Positions 49,954 to 58,730 are shown, counted from the stretch's first letter. The stretch is 64,000 nucleotides of DNA from Massilia psychrophila (GCF_002760665.1 NZ_PDOB01000001.1:1-64000); one strand, 5' to 3'. Made by a program: numbers and translations. The notes: generated by a model not told the origin, from the letters alone.

Positions 49954-50110
49954 CCAGCGGCGCCGGCAATCGGGACATTTGTCGAAAAAGCTTACAGTTG
50001 CAGGCGCCTTGGCGATGTGACTGTCGGTAAGCTATTGATTTTCATATTGTTTTACTTTCAGGCGCAATAATTGCTCGTTAAAATAAAACGATCATGACAA
50101 GGTGGCCGGA

Positions 50111-50914
50111 ATGAACAGCATGAAAAAACTGGTGTGCTCGGCAATGGCGGCCCTCGCGCTCTCGATGACATCGAACGCGTATGCAGGCTACATTTCAGCT
50201 GATGGGTACGTCGGCGCTACGACCACTTATAACTTCCGCAGCACCACAGGATTGGTTGGTGTTGAACTGGACGATAAAAATCTTACGTTCACCCTTCCGT
50301 TTGCATTTACCTTTTTTGGCAAGCAATTTATCAGCGGCAGCAATGGATGGATCTCGGGCAATGGACTGCTCGGTCTTGATATCCACAGTATGGATGAGCC
50401 AGATAAAGATGATCCAGAAGACGAACGCGATGCTTACTGCTGCAATGCTACATATCACCAGTTTTCGCCTACCCAAACCGTCGTGGCAGGCTGGTTCGAT
50501 ATGTTCGGCACCGTTTATACGCAGACCAAAGGCACGGCTGGCAACCAAGAGTTCATAGTCACCTGGGAGTCGAACGAGTATGATCGGAATGCGCCGCCGA
50601 CCTTCCTTGGTGCGGCGAACCGGCTCCAGGCGATCCTGCATGAAGGCAGCAACAGCATCGAGTTCCAGTACGCCGAATTGAACTCGCTCCTGCATTTCGC
50701 CAGCGTTGGCGGCATCAAGGGCGGCGAATTGACCAAGGGCATGAATTACCGTGATTTCGAGTCCGGTGTCACCTTGGCCGAGTTAGGCCTGCTGATCACC
50801 TACCAGCCCCTGACCGCGGAGATCCCGGAACCGGGCACGGTCCTGCTGTCGGGATCCGCCTTTGCCGCTATTGCACTGGCGCGCCGCAGATCCAGGCGCG
50901 CCGGCAAGCGATAG
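50111..50914 (+). CDS. PEP-CTERM sorting domain protein
   Basis: A 267-residue exported protein. A signal peptide ends near SNAYA-G, and the C terminus has the PEP-CTERM signal: IPEPGTVLL, a hydrophobic helix (SGSAFAAIALA) and a basic tail ARRRSRRAGKR. Such proteins are sorted by exosortase in species that make exopolysaccharide. The middle part has no recognised domain; it has a GSNGWISGNG block and Cys-Cys near residue 110. AAGGTGG precedes the ATG at 50111. No exosortase gene lies in the window. Confidence 0.9.
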   Translation: MNSMKKLVCSAMAALALSMTSNAYAGYISADGYVGATTTYNFRSTTGLVGVELDDKNLTFTLPFAFTFFGKQFISGSNGWISGNGLLGLDIHSMDEPDKDDPEDERDAYCCNATYHQFSPTQTVVAGWFDMFGTVYTQTKGTAGNQEFIVTWESNEYDRNAPPTFLGAANRLQAILHEGSNSIEFQYAELNSLLHFASVGGIKGGELTKGMNYRDFESGVTLAELGLLITYQPLTAEIPEPGTVLLSGSAFAAIALARRRSRRAGKR

Positions 50915-50931
50915 TTGCAGGCGACCAGCGC

Positions 50932-52122
50932 TTACAGCAAATGGTCCAGCATGTCCGGTCCGAACACTTCGCGGTGCAGCCGGGTGACCGGTACGCCGGC
51001 GCCAAGCAGTGCCAGCCACTGGGCCTGCATGAACGGCAGCGGGCCGCACATATACACATTCGCTTCAACGCGCGGCCACGACGGCAGCGCCGCCACATTC
51101 ATATAGCCCTGCTGCGCCGCACTGCCGGCGCTCACCGTTTCGTGAAACGTCACCACCTGCAGGTTCGGCATGAGCGCTTGGGCGGCGGCGATATCGGCGC
51201 CGTGCGCCTGGTACGCCGCATCGCGTGCGGCGTGGCCGAAGATCACGCTGCGTTGCGGCCGGTGACGCGCGATTATATTCAGCGCGGCGACCATCGGCGT
51301 GATGCCGACGCCGGCCGACAGCAGCACCAGCGGCGCGTCCGATTCGGTGTCGATGGCGAACTCGCCGAACGGCGGCGACACCTGCAGCAGGCTGCCGACT
51401 ACAACGTGATCGTGGATCCAGTTCGATACTTCACCGGCCGGGGTTTTCACGCCGGCCGCTTCGCGCTTGACTGAAATACGCATGCTGTCGCCGGGCGCGT
51501 CCGACAGGCTGTATTGGCGCAGCTGGGTGTGACCGTCGGCGAAGTCGATCGTGACGCTGACGTACTGGCCAGCCTCGAACGCAGGTAGCGGCGCGCCATC
51601 GACGGGGACCAAGCGGATCGATTCGATGTCGACGCCTTGCTGGACGATCTCGGTTACCCGCATGGCGCGGGTCTGGCCCGGTTCGATGCCGGCGTTGGCA
51701 TACATGGTCTTTTCGGCGTCGATGAACAGCGTGGCGAGCGCAGTGTACGCCTCGTCCCAGGCAGCCAGCAGCGGTGGGGTGGCGGCCTCGCCCAGCGTAT
51801 CGGCAATCGCGCCAAGCAGGTACTGGCCGACGATCGGATAGTGCTCGGCGCGAATGCCGATCGAGACGTGCTTGTGGACGATGCGGTTAATTACCGGGCC
51901 CAGCGCGGCCGGGTCGCCGATGTTGGCGGCGTACGCGAACACGGCGGAAGCGAGCGACTGCTGCTGCGCGCCGCTGGCCTGGTTGCCCATGTTGAACAGG
52001 TTGCTCAGTTCCGGATGGGCGGCGAACAGGTTGCGGTAAAACGTGGTGGTAATGGCCAGGCCATGCTTGCGCAGCACGGGCACGCTGGCGTCGATGTAGG
52101 GGCGGGAAGCGGCTGAGATCAT
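50932..52122 (-). CDS. hmp: Flavohemoglobin, nitric oxide dioxygenase
   Basis: A 396-residue protein with an N-terminal globin (heme His85, and Tyr29, Tyr95 as in E. coli Hmp), a middle FAD domain with RQYSLSD, and a C-terminal NAD domain with GVGITPMVAAL and MCGPLPFMQ. It converts nitric oxide to nitrate with oxygen and NADH. GAGAGGA precedes the ATG at 52122. Just upstream is a candidate NsrR site, the usual nitric-oxide sensor of hmp. Confidence 0.95.
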   Translation of the reverse strand: MISAASRPYIDASVPVLRKHGLAITTTFYRNLFAAHPELSNLFNMGNQASGAQQQSLASAVFAYAANIGDPAALGPVINRIVHKHVSIGIRAEHYPIVGQYLLGAIADTLGEAATPPLLAAWDEAYTALATLFIDAEKTMYANAGIEPGQTRAMRVTEIVQQGVDIESIRLVPVDGAPLPAFEAGQYVSVTIDFADGHTQLRQYSLSDAPGDSMRISVKREAAGVKTPAGEVSNWIHDHVVVGSLLQVSPPFGEFAIDTESDAPLVLLSAGVGITPMVAALNIIARHRPQRSVIFGHAARDAAYQAHGADIAAAQALMPNLQVVTFHETVSAGSAAQQGYMNVAALPSWPRVEANVYMCGPLPFMQAQWLALLGAGVPVTRLHREVFGPDMLDHLL

Positions 52123-52144
52123 GGGGGTTCCTCTCGATTTATTG

Positions 52145-52161
52145 ATATATTTAATATGCAT
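52145..52161 (-). promoter_or_regulatory. Candidate NsrR operator ahead of hmp
   Basis: On the minus strand ATGCATATTAAATATAT lies 23 bases upstream of the hmp start codon, and the base before it is C in an AAC context. It agrees at 15 of 17 positions with the core ATGYATTTNAAATRCAT that I recall for NsrR sites in E. coli and other proteobacteria. The AT richness of the stretch makes chance agreement possible. Confidence 0.5.
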
Positions 52162-52172
52162 GTTTAAAAACT

Positions 52173-52197
52173 TAAAAAAGCCCGTCGACCCGGGCTG
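52173..52197 (-). terminator. Terminator-like hairpin on the minus strand upstream of hmp
   Basis: Read on the minus strand, AGCCCG and CGGGCT flank a short loop and are followed by TTTTTT. It lies upstream of hmp in the same direction, with no gene between 52198 and 52415 to terminate. It could end a small transcript or antisense RNA from the gap, or act as an attenuator if hmp has a distant promoter. Confidence 0.55.
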
Positions 52198-52222
52198 GTG
52201 CTGCAGGGGTGGACCGGACGGT

Positions 52223-52252
52223 TTGCGGCCACCTCAGCGAGCTTTCTATAAT
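52223..52252 (+). promoter_or_regulatory. Possible sigma-70 promoter in the hmp-permease gap
   Basis: TTGCGG and a perfect TATAAT (52247-52252) are 18 bases apart, pointing to the APC permease 164 bases downstream. A second TATAAT at 52352-52357 has no good -35. These are the only promoter-like sites seen in the gap 52123-52415. Confidence 0.4.
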
Positions 52253-52415
52253 GTCAGGATTTTACATTCATCTCTAAAACGGTGTCGGCGGCACGACGCT
52301 TACGGACACACGGTGCAATAAAAGATGTAGTTAAGTAAAACCATATGGTCATATAATCGCTAGGTTTTTGACGGCAGGTTGCCGAATCTATCGTGTGTGA
52401 CACAAGGGAAAATCC

Positions 52416-53894
52416 GTGAACCTGACATTGGGCCAGAAGTTGATCCGCACCAAGCCGACCGACCGCGGCGCCGAGCACACGCATGCCCCTGGCGCCGGCC
52501 GACTCGGACGCAGCATCGGCCTGTTCCCGCTGACCATGATCGGCGTCGGCGCCACCATCGGTACCGGCATCTTTTTCACCATGGTCGAAGCGGTGCCGAA
52601 GGCGGGGCCGTCGGTGATTTTGTCGTTCATGATGGCCGCCATCACCGCCGGCCTGACCGCGCTGTGCTACGCCGAGTTGTCGTTCCGCATTCCTGCGGCC
52701 GGCTCGTCCTACTCGTTCGCCTATGCCACGGTGGGCGAATTTGCCGCCTTCATCATGGCCTTCTGCCTGCTGCTCGAATACGGGCTGGCGGCCAGCGCGA
52801 CGGCGATCGGCTGGTCCGACTACCTGAACAATTTCCTGTCGAATGCGATCGGCTGGAAGATCCCCGAAGCGCTGCGCTCGCCGATGATCGTGTCCGGCGC
52901 GCACGGGGTCGAACTGCGCGCCGGCCACATTAACCTGCCGCCGATCCTGCTGGTGGTATTGTGCGGCGCCTTGCTGATCCGCGGCACCCGCGAGTCGGCC
53001 ACCGCCAACGCCATCATGGTCCTCATCAAGCTGGCGATCCTGGTCTTTTTTGTGGCGATCGCGTTCTGGGGCTTCGACATCGACAATTTTCATCCCTTCT
53101 TCAACGGCCCCAGCAGCCACGGACCGGGCGGCCTGGTCGGCGTGACGGCGGCGGCCGGCACGGTGTTCTTCTCTTTCATCGGCCTCGATACGGTCGCCAC
53201 GGCGGGGGAAGAGGTGCGCGACCCGACCCGCAATGTGCCAAAAGCGATCCTGGCGGCGCTGGTGATCGTCACCGTGTTCTATATGCTGGTGGCGGTAGCG
53301 GCGATCGGCGCCCAGCCGGCCAGCATGTTCGAAGGCCAGGAAGCCGGCCTGTCGGTGATCCTGCAAAACGTCACCGGCAAGGCGTGGCCGGCGCTGGTGC
53401 TGTCGGCCGGCGCCGTGATCTCGGTGTTCAGCGTGACCCTGGTGACGATCTACGGCCAGACCCGCATCCTGTACGCGATCAGCCGCGACGGCCTGATTCC
53501 GAAGACGTTCCAGAAGGTTCACCCGCGCACGCTGGCGCCGGTCAGCAACACCATCATCGTCTGCATCATCGTCGGCGTCGTGGCTGGCCTGGTCGACTCG
53601 AGCTTCCTGTGGGACATGGTCAGCATGGGCACGCTGACCGCCTTCATGGTGGTGTCGATCGCCGTGCCGGTGATGCGCAAGAAAGAGGGCGTGTCGGCCG
53701 CCAAAGGTTTTCGGGTGCCGTTCGGGCCCTACCTGGTGCCGGGCCTGAGCATCGCCGCCTGCCTGTACCTGATGTACGGGCTGTCGATCACGACCTACCG
53801 CGTGTTCGCCATCTGGATGACGGTGGCGGTGCTGACGTATTTTATTTACGGCATCCGCAATTCGCGGCTGAACAAGGTTTCTGCAGCGGTCTGA
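52416..53894 (+). CDS. APC family amino acid permease
   Basis: A 492-residue inner-membrane transporter with about 12 hydrophobic segments. The first has GVGATIGTGIFF, the conserved unwound TM1 motif of the APC superfamily, and FFSFIGLDTVATAGEEVRDPTRNVPKAI (near 250) is typical of cationic-amino-acid transporter relatives. The start is GTG with AAGGGAA ahead of it. Its stop codon lies inside a GCGGTCTGACCGC palindrome. The cargo is not determined; a basic amino acid would fit a region rich in arginine genes. Confidence 0.9.
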   Translation: MNLTLGQKLIRTKPTDRGAEHTHAPGAGRLGRSIGLFPLTMIGVGATIGTGIFFTMVEAVPKAGPSVILSFMMAAITAGLTALCYAELSFRIPAAGSSYSFAYATVGEFAAFIMAFCLLLEYGLAASATAIGWSDYLNNFLSNAIGWKIPEALRSPMIVSGAHGVELRAGHINLPPILLVVLCGALLIRGTRESATANAIMVLIKLAILVFFVAIAFWGFDIDNFHPFFNGPSSHGPGGLVGVTAAAGTVFFSFIGLDTVATAGEEVRDPTRNVPKAILAALVIVTVFYMLVAVAAIGAQPASMFEGQEAGLSVILQNVTGKAWPALVLSAGAVISVFSVTLVTIYGQTRILYAISRDGLIPKTFQKVHPRTLAPVSNTIIVCIIVGVVAGLVDSSFLWDMVSMGTLTAFMVVSIAVPVMRKKEGVSAAKGFRVPFGPYLVPGLSIAACLYLMYGLSITTYRVFAIWMTVAVLTYFIYGIRNSRLNKVSAAV

Positions 53895-53941
53895 CCGCAG
53901 GGGTCTGACCGATTGTCCTCGGCGGCGCCGTCAGACCCCGC
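53882..53941. repeat. Diverged REP-like cluster at the permease stop codon
   Basis: Within 60 bases there are GCGGTCTGACCGC (palindrome at 53886-53898), GGGGTCTGACC (53900-53910) and GTCAGACCCC (53930-53939), the last two inverted with respect to each other. They share the GGTCTGACC core of the RAYT-linked copies but differ in the arms. The TGA stop of the permease lies inside the first. Confidence 0.65.
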
Positions 53942-53969
53942 AGTCACGGTCGGTGGCCCAGCGACGGCA

Positions 53970-54012
53970 TTGGATCCCCGCTTGCGCGAGGATGACGTGC
54001 TGAGGTTAGCGG
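53970..54012 (+). repeat. Dispersed intergenic repeat, copy 2
   Basis: TTGGATCCCCGCTTGCGCGA followed by GGATGACG and GGTTAGCGG matches the minus-strand element at 21322-21365. The gap between the permease and the S46 gene (223 bases) thus holds a REP-like cluster, this repeat and a bidirectional terminator. Confidence 0.6.
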
Positions 54013-54041
54013 TGATTTCGCGGCGCATATCCCGTTCAAAC

Positions 54042-54078
54042 AAAAAGCCACGCAACGTTCCGGTTGCGTGGCTTTTTT
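54042..54078. terminator. Bidirectional Rho-independent terminator
   Basis: AAAAAGCCACGCAAC and GTTGCGTGGCTTTTTT form a strong stem. With A and T runs on both sides it can end both the permease transcript and the convergent S46 peptidase transcript. Confidence 0.9.
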
Positions 54079-54117
54079 ATTCAAGCAGTGGCGTCCCGAA
54101 GGCCACCACAGCGTCGA

Positions 54118-56283
54118 TTACTCGACGCTCATTTCCTTGAGCAGATTGTCAGCCTTGTCCACGTGCTTCATGTTCCACAGGATGTAGCGCACGTCGACCT
54201 GGATGTCGCGCGTGTTGGCCTTGTTGAAATCCCAGTCGGAGATGATCGAGTCGAGCGTGCCGTCGAAGGCCAGGCCGATGAACTCGCCTCGGCTGTTGAG
54301 CGCAGCCGAACCCGAATTGCCGCCGGTGATGTCGAGCGTGGCGAGATAGTTGACCGGCACCGTCTTGAGCTTCGGATCGACATACTTGCCGAAGTCCTTG
54401 GCCTTGATCGCCGCCAGTTGCGTCGCCGGTGCGTTGAACTCGCCTTCGCCGGTGGCTTTCGCCACCACGCCCTTGACGGTCGTGAACGCGCTCCAGGCGC
54501 CGGTGCCGTCGGCGCCATGGTCGCGCCCGGCGATGCGGCCGAACGTGACGCGCAAGGTGCCGTTGGCGTCAGGGTAGACCGCCTGGCCTTTGCTGTTCAT
54601 GTAAGCAATCTTCGCTTTCATGTAGTTGGCGTAGGCTTGCTGCACCTTGCCGCCCAGCTCTTCGTCTTCCGCTTCGCGCTTCAGGCTGCCGTCGTACATG
54701 GCGACCGCGGCCTTGATGAACGGGTCGTTGCTGGCCTTGAAGTCGGCCGGGCTCTTCTTCAGCCAGGCGCTGCGCTGGGCGGCGTCGCCGAGGGTGGTGC
54801 CGGCGTACATGCGCTCGAGCATGGCGGCCAGGTCGGCTTGCGACATGCCGTCCTTGATGCCCATGGCGGCGTCGAAGTTGGCATTGCGCATCGCTGCCGG
54901 CTGGGCGGCGTACTTGACCAGGCCATTCATGACCAGCGCCTTGTCGACTTTGGCGTCGTAGGTGCGGTCGATGGCCGCCACGCTCGACTGGAAACGCTTC
55001 AGGTCACGTTCCTGGTAGCCCGACTTGCGCTCGGGGTCAGGCTTGGTGGTTTCATTGGCCAGGCGGTACAGCGAACGGGCAGTGCTCAGCAGGCGCGGCG
55101 ACGACGAGCTGTAGTAGAAATCGCGCTTCATTTGCGCGTCGCGCTCGGCGATCAGTTTTTCGACCTGCTCGATGTCGCTGGCGTATTCCTTCTGGCGGGC
55201 CGGATTGGCGTTGACCCAGGCTTTCAGCTCAGCTTGTTCGCGCGTCTTGCGGGCCAGGAAGTCGCTGCCTTCGTAGCTGTTAAGCATGCCCTTGCGGTTC
55301 TTGTAGTAATTGTTCACGTTGGCGACCTGGCCTGCGTACTTCAGCTTGAGCGCCGGATCGTTCTTGGTCTCGCGCTCGATGATGGCCAGGGTTTCAGCGG
55401 ACGTCTTGACGAAGGCCGGATAGTTCCATTCGAAGGTCGACGCCACTTCCGACGGCAGGCGGTGACGGTTGGTGCGGCCCGGATAGCCCAGCGCCATGAT
55501 GAAATCGCCTTCCTTGACGCCTTCCTTGGCCATTTTCAGGAAATGCTTCGGCGCGTACGGCACGTTGTCTTTCGAGAAGTCGGCAGCCTTGCCATCGGGG
55601 CTGACGTAGGCGCGGTAAAAGCCGTAGTCGCCGGTGTGGCGCGGCCACATCCAGTTGTCGGTGTCGCCGCCGAACTTGCCGACGCCCGACGGCGGCGCGT
55701 GCACCAGGCGCACGTCGCGAATTTCCAGCTGCTTGATCAGGTAAAACTCGAGGCCGCCGTAATAGCTGGCCACGGTGCAACGGTGGCCAAGATCTTTTTC
55801 GCACTCGGCAACCAGGGATTTTTCATTTTTTTCGATGCCGTCGATGCGGGCCTTGCCGTTCAGCTTTGCCACGTCGGCGCTGATGACATTGTTGCTGACG
55901 TTCGTCACTTCCTTGGTGACGAAGACGCGGCTGCCTGGCGACGCCGGCAGTTCCTCAGCGAACGTCTTGGCCAGGAAGCCATTTTCCAGCAGGTCGCGCT
56001 CTGGCGTCGAATTGACGGCCACGCTGCCATAAATACAGTGGTGGTTGGTCGCAACCAGACCCTGAGGCGAAACGAACGACGCCGAGCAGCCGCCCAGGCT
56101 GACGATCGCGCCCATCGGGAATTCGGTCAGTTTGGTCAGGCTTGCCGGGTCCAGCTTGAGGCCGGCAGCCTTTAATTGCTTCGCTACTTGTGGCAGCTGC
56201 TGCGGCATCCACATGCCTTCGTCGGCGTAAGCGGCGGAGGTGCTCAGGATGGCGAGCGTCAGGAGAGTTTTTTTCATTCGCAT
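54118..56283 (-). CDS. S46 family dipeptidyl-peptidase (DPP7-like)
   Basis: A 721-residue exported serine peptidase. A signal peptide ends near TSAAYA-D, GGCSASFVSPQGLVATNHHC (residues 64-83) holds the catalytic His, and GGNSGSAALNSRGEFIGL with the nucleophile Ser657 lies near the C terminus. The residue 18 after the Ser is Gly675 (FDG), where DPP7 has Gly and DPP11 has Arg, so hydrophobic rather than acidic residues are the likely preference. S46 enzymes release dipeptides in the periplasm. Two ATGs (56283 and 56277) are possible. Confidence 0.92.
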   Translation of the reverse strand: MRMKKTLLTLAILSTSAAYADEGMWMPQQLPQVAKQLKAAGLKLDPASLTKLTEFPMGAIVSLGGCSASFVSPQGLVATNHHCIYGSVAVNSTPERDLLENGFLAKTFAEELPASPGSRVFVTKEVTNVSNNVISADVAKLNGKARIDGIEKNEKSLVAECEKDLGHRCTVASYYGGLEFYLIKQLEIRDVRLVHAPPSGVGKFGGDTDNWMWPRHTGDYGFYRAYVSPDGKAADFSKDNVPYAPKHFLKMAKEGVKEGDFIMALGYPGRTNRHRLPSEVASTFEWNYPAFVKTSAETLAIIERETKNDPALKLKYAGQVANVNNYYKNRKGMLNSYEGSDFLARKTREQAELKAWVNANPARQKEYASDIEQVEKLIAERDAQMKRDFYYSSSSPRLLSTARSLYRLANETTKPDPERKSGYQERDLKRFQSSVAAIDRTYDAKVDKALVMNGLVKYAAQPAAMRNANFDAAMGIKDGMSQADLAAMLERMYAGTTLGDAAQRSAWLKKSPADFKASNDPFIKAAVAMYDGSLKREAEDEELGGKVQQAYANYMKAKIAYMNSKGQAVYPDANGTLRVTFGRIAGRDHGADGTGAWSAFTTVKGVVAKATGEGEFNAPATQLAAIKAKDFGKYVDPKLKTVPVNYLATLDITGGNSGSAALNSRGEFIGLAFDGTLDSIISDWDFNKANTRDIQVDVRYILWNMKHVDKADNLLKEMSVE

Positions 56284-56358
56284 GGGTCTCAGGATGGGTG
56301 ATCGGACAAGCTCCGTCGTACGGAGCGCCCTAGAGTATCCGTATCGCCCCGTTAATAG

Positions 56359-56860
56359 TCAACCGGAATTTGGCCGGCGCAGCGCCCTCCTGGCCGCGCC
56401 CGCTGGCACTTGCAGCTGGGCGCCGATCAGCAATGCCAGCTTGCCCATGATTTTGTCGCTCCACGGCCGTGCTTTCCAGGCCGCCAGGGTAACTGGCTTG
56501 GTGCGGCGCGCACCACATCCGAGTCGATGTCGGCGCCCGGGGTGATGATCTGCACGGCAACGCCACGTTTGGTGGCGGCGACCAATGCCCTGACGGTCAG
56601 CGCACCAGGGACGAAATGAGCATTCGACAGCTCGATTGTATGGCGCTCGGCGAGCTGCCGACGCCTCGCATCGGCGGGAAGATCTGGTCGCCGTTCAGCA
56701 GGATTTGTACCTTGTTGCCGTTGACGACAGGCGGTCCCGGCAGCAAATCCATGGAGCGGCGAAATTGCGGATCCTCGAGGTCGTATTTACGCGCCAGTTG
56801 TTGCTCGATTTTCTTCTCACTGGTTTGGTTCTCATCAGCGATTCTCGGGGCAAAAGTAAC
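56359..56860 (-). pseudogene. Remnant of a cardiolipin synthase-like (phospholipase D family) gene
   Basis: Three blocks in three frames on the minus strand match parts of PLD-type cardiolipin synthases in order. Block 1 (about 56641-56860) reads DLEDPQFRRSMDLLPGPPV then NGNKVQILLNGDQIFPPM. Block 2 (about 56510-56640) reads IELSNAHFVPGALTVRALVA then ITPGADIDSDVVRAA. Block 3 (56359-about 56495) reads VTLAAWKARPWSDKIMGKLA then LLIGAQL and ends in a stop. Both HxKxxxxD active sites are missing, being lost in deletions between blocks. An intact gene of this type is about 480 residues. The gene is dead; the rest of the 56284-56894 gap holds only a GCTCCGT/ACGGAGC hairpin near 56310. Confidence 0.78.
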
Positions 56861-56880
56861 CAACGCCGAAGCGTTGGTTA
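56859..56880 (-). terminator. Hairpin terminator after the GlsB-type gene
   Basis: AACCAACGC and GCGTTGGTT form a nine-base stem with a four-base loop (TTCG on the minus strand), followed by ACTTTTG. It lies 14 bases after the GlsB stop codon on the minus strand and overlaps the upper end of the pseudogene area. Confidence 0.6.
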
Positions 56881-56894
56881 TTTGGTGAAATAAG

Positions 56895-57164
56895 TCAGCG
56901 CGTCCGGCCGCGGCGGAACAGATTGACGATTGCCAGCAAGATGACTGCGCCAAGGAAAGACACCAGCAGTGAAGTGACGCTGAAGTCGTCCGAGTTGATG
57001 GTGCCGGTACCGAACAGCGGAGCAAGCAACCAGCCACCGAGGAAGGAACCGACGATCCCGACGACGATGTTGAGGATCATGCCTTGCTCTGCGTCCGTTT
57101 TCATGACAAGGCTGGCGAGCCAACCCAAAATTCCGCCTATAACGATCCAAATGATGAAATTCAT
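56895..57164 (-). CDS. GlsB/YeaQ/YmgE family stress-response membrane protein
   Basis: An 89-residue protein with three hydrophobic segments: IIWIVIGGILGWLASLVM, ILNIVVGIVGSFLGGWLLAP and LLVSFLGAVILLAIVNLF. The pattern G-IxxGLxA and GxxGSFLGGWL is typical of the GlsB/YeaQ/transglycosylase-associated protein family, often induced by general stress. AAGGAG precedes the ATG. It is divergent from a glycine-zipper stress protein gene, with a 270-base gap that shows no clear promoter. Confidence 0.9.
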   Translation of the reverse strand: MNFIIWIVIGGILGWLASLVMKTDAEQGMILNIVVGIVGSFLGGWLLAPLFGTGTINSDDFSVTSLLVSFLGAVILLAIVNLFRRGRTR

Positions 57165-57434
57165 GGTGATTCTCCTTAAGTTGAAATTGCCCCTAGGCCA
57201 ATGAATATCGCTGACCTTATGAAAAAGTCTAGTCACTGCAATGGGCTTGGTCGGTGCGACAACGAACGTACGCGCACGATTGCACGCCACTGGAAAATTG
57301 CGATTCGGAATGTTGTCAATACCGTGCGCGAACGTACAGAGCGTCTTCCGGGGGCACTTTATCGTTGCTCCACTGGCAATCATTCCCAGGACGTTACGGG
57401 TTCCGCAGATTAAAAAATTTGAAAGGAAATTGAT

Positions 57435-58730
57435 ATGAGCAACTACGACAATACAACACCAACCAAAGACTCCCGCATGGTCACCGGCCTGTTTCGCGAC
57501 CGCGACAGCGCTGAACGTGCTTACAGTTCCTTGTCCGACCGCGGCTACACCAAGGATGACGTCACCTTGATGATGTCGGACGACACCCGCAAGAGCCATT
57601 TCGCCGATACCGATACCGAACTGGGCAGCAAAGCCGCCGAAGGCGCCGGCATCGGCGCCGGCATCGGCGGCACCATCGGTGCCGTGCTGGCCGGTGTCGC
57701 CGCCCTCGGCACCACCTTGGTGCTGCCAGGTATCGGCCTGGTAGTGGCTGGCCCGATCGCGGCGGCCCTGGCCGGCGCTGGCGCCGGCGGCTTGACGGGC
57801 GGCCTGGTCGGTGCGCTGATCGGCGCCGGCATCCCTGAAGAGCGTGCCGGGCATTACGAAGATGGCATCAAGAACGGTGGCATCCTGATGGGCGTGACCC
57901 CGCGTTCGGATGAAGACGCGGCGCACATCGGCCGCAGTTGGTCCGACAACGCCGGTGAGCACATCATCGGCACCGGCGTCGGCGCTGCCGGCGGCGCGGC
58001 AACGGGCGCGATGATCGGCTCGGTGGCCGGCCCGATCGGTACGTTGGCGGGCGCGGCCACCGGCGGCATCACCGGTGGCCTGGCAGGCAAGGGCGCAGCC
58101 GAAGTGGTCAACCCAAAAACTGGTGATGACCTCGGCGAACACCATCTGGCCAAGGGGGTAGGTGCCGGCAGCGGCGCCGCGATGGGCGCCACCGCCGGCA
58201 TCATCGGCGGTCCGGTCGGCATGGCAGCCGGTGCGGCAATCGGTGGCATTGCCGGCGGCCTGGCCGGCCGTGGCGCGGCCGAAGTGGTGAATCCGAAACA
58301 GCAAGACGATCTGTCGGGCCATTACTTGAACAAGGGTGTCGGTGCGGGCGGCGGGGCGGCGGTTGGCGCGGCTGGCGGCCCGACCGGCATGGCGGCAGGC
58401 GCGGCAATTGGCGGCATGGCTGGCGGCGCGGCAGGCCATGCCGCGGGCAGCCTGGTGAATCCAGTGGAAGAGTCGGCTTACTGGCAGAACTCCTACCAGA
58501 GCGCTTCCTACTATTCGCCGCAATACACCTACGACGACTACGGCCCTGCTTACCAGCTCGGCTACAACAGCCGCGGCCATTACGTCGGCCAGAGCTTCGA
58601 CAGCGCCGAGCGCGACCTGTCGGACCAGTGGAACGCGTCCAAGGGCACGTCGCGCTTGAGCTGGGACCAGGCCCGCTCGGCTACCCGCGCCGCATGGGAC
58701 AAGGTTGATGGCGCAACTGTGAAGCGGTAG
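57435..58730 (+). CDS. YflT/general stress-type protein with glycine-zipper repeats
   Basis: A 431-residue protein. Residues 10-60 form a heat/general-stress YflT-like domain (VTGLFRDRDSAERAYSSL). A first Gly/Ala-rich membrane-like stretch follows (about 75-135), then three tandem modules of about 60 residues (174-233, 234-293, 294-349), each with GxGAG-GAA and AGAAIGGIAGGLAG glycine zippers and an EVVNPK end. The tail (350-431) is Tyr-rich and polar and ends SATRAAWDKVDG. Function is unknown; membrane insertion under stress is inference. AAAGGAA precedes the ATG. Confidence 0.82.
   Translation: MSNYDNTTPTKDSRMVTGLFRDRDSAERAYSSLSDRGYTKDDVTLMMSDDTRKSHFADTDTELGSKAAEGAGIGAGIGGTIGAVLAGVAALGTTLVLPGIGLVVAGPIAAALAGAGAGGLTGGLVGALIGAGIPEERAGHYEDGIKNGGILMGVTPRSDEDAAHIGRSWSDNAGEHIIGTGVGAAGGAATGAMIGSVAGPIGTLAGAATGGITGGLAGKGAAEVVNPKTGDDLGEHHLAKGVGAGSGAAMGATAGIIGGPVGMAAGAAIGGIAGGLAGRGAAEVVNPKQQDDLSGHYLNKGVGAGGGAAVGAAGGPTGMAAGAAIGGMAGGAAGHAAGSLVNPVEESAYWQNSYQSASYYSPQYTYDDYGPAYQLGYNSRGHYVGQSFDSAERDLSDQWNASKGTSRLSWDQARSATRAAWDKVDGATVKR

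Noticed and set aside
57165-58580. Extension of the GlsB-type frame into the stress protein gene
   Set aside because: Ala/Gly-rich antisense of the glycine-zipper repeats; the true 89-residue protein has its own ribosome site.
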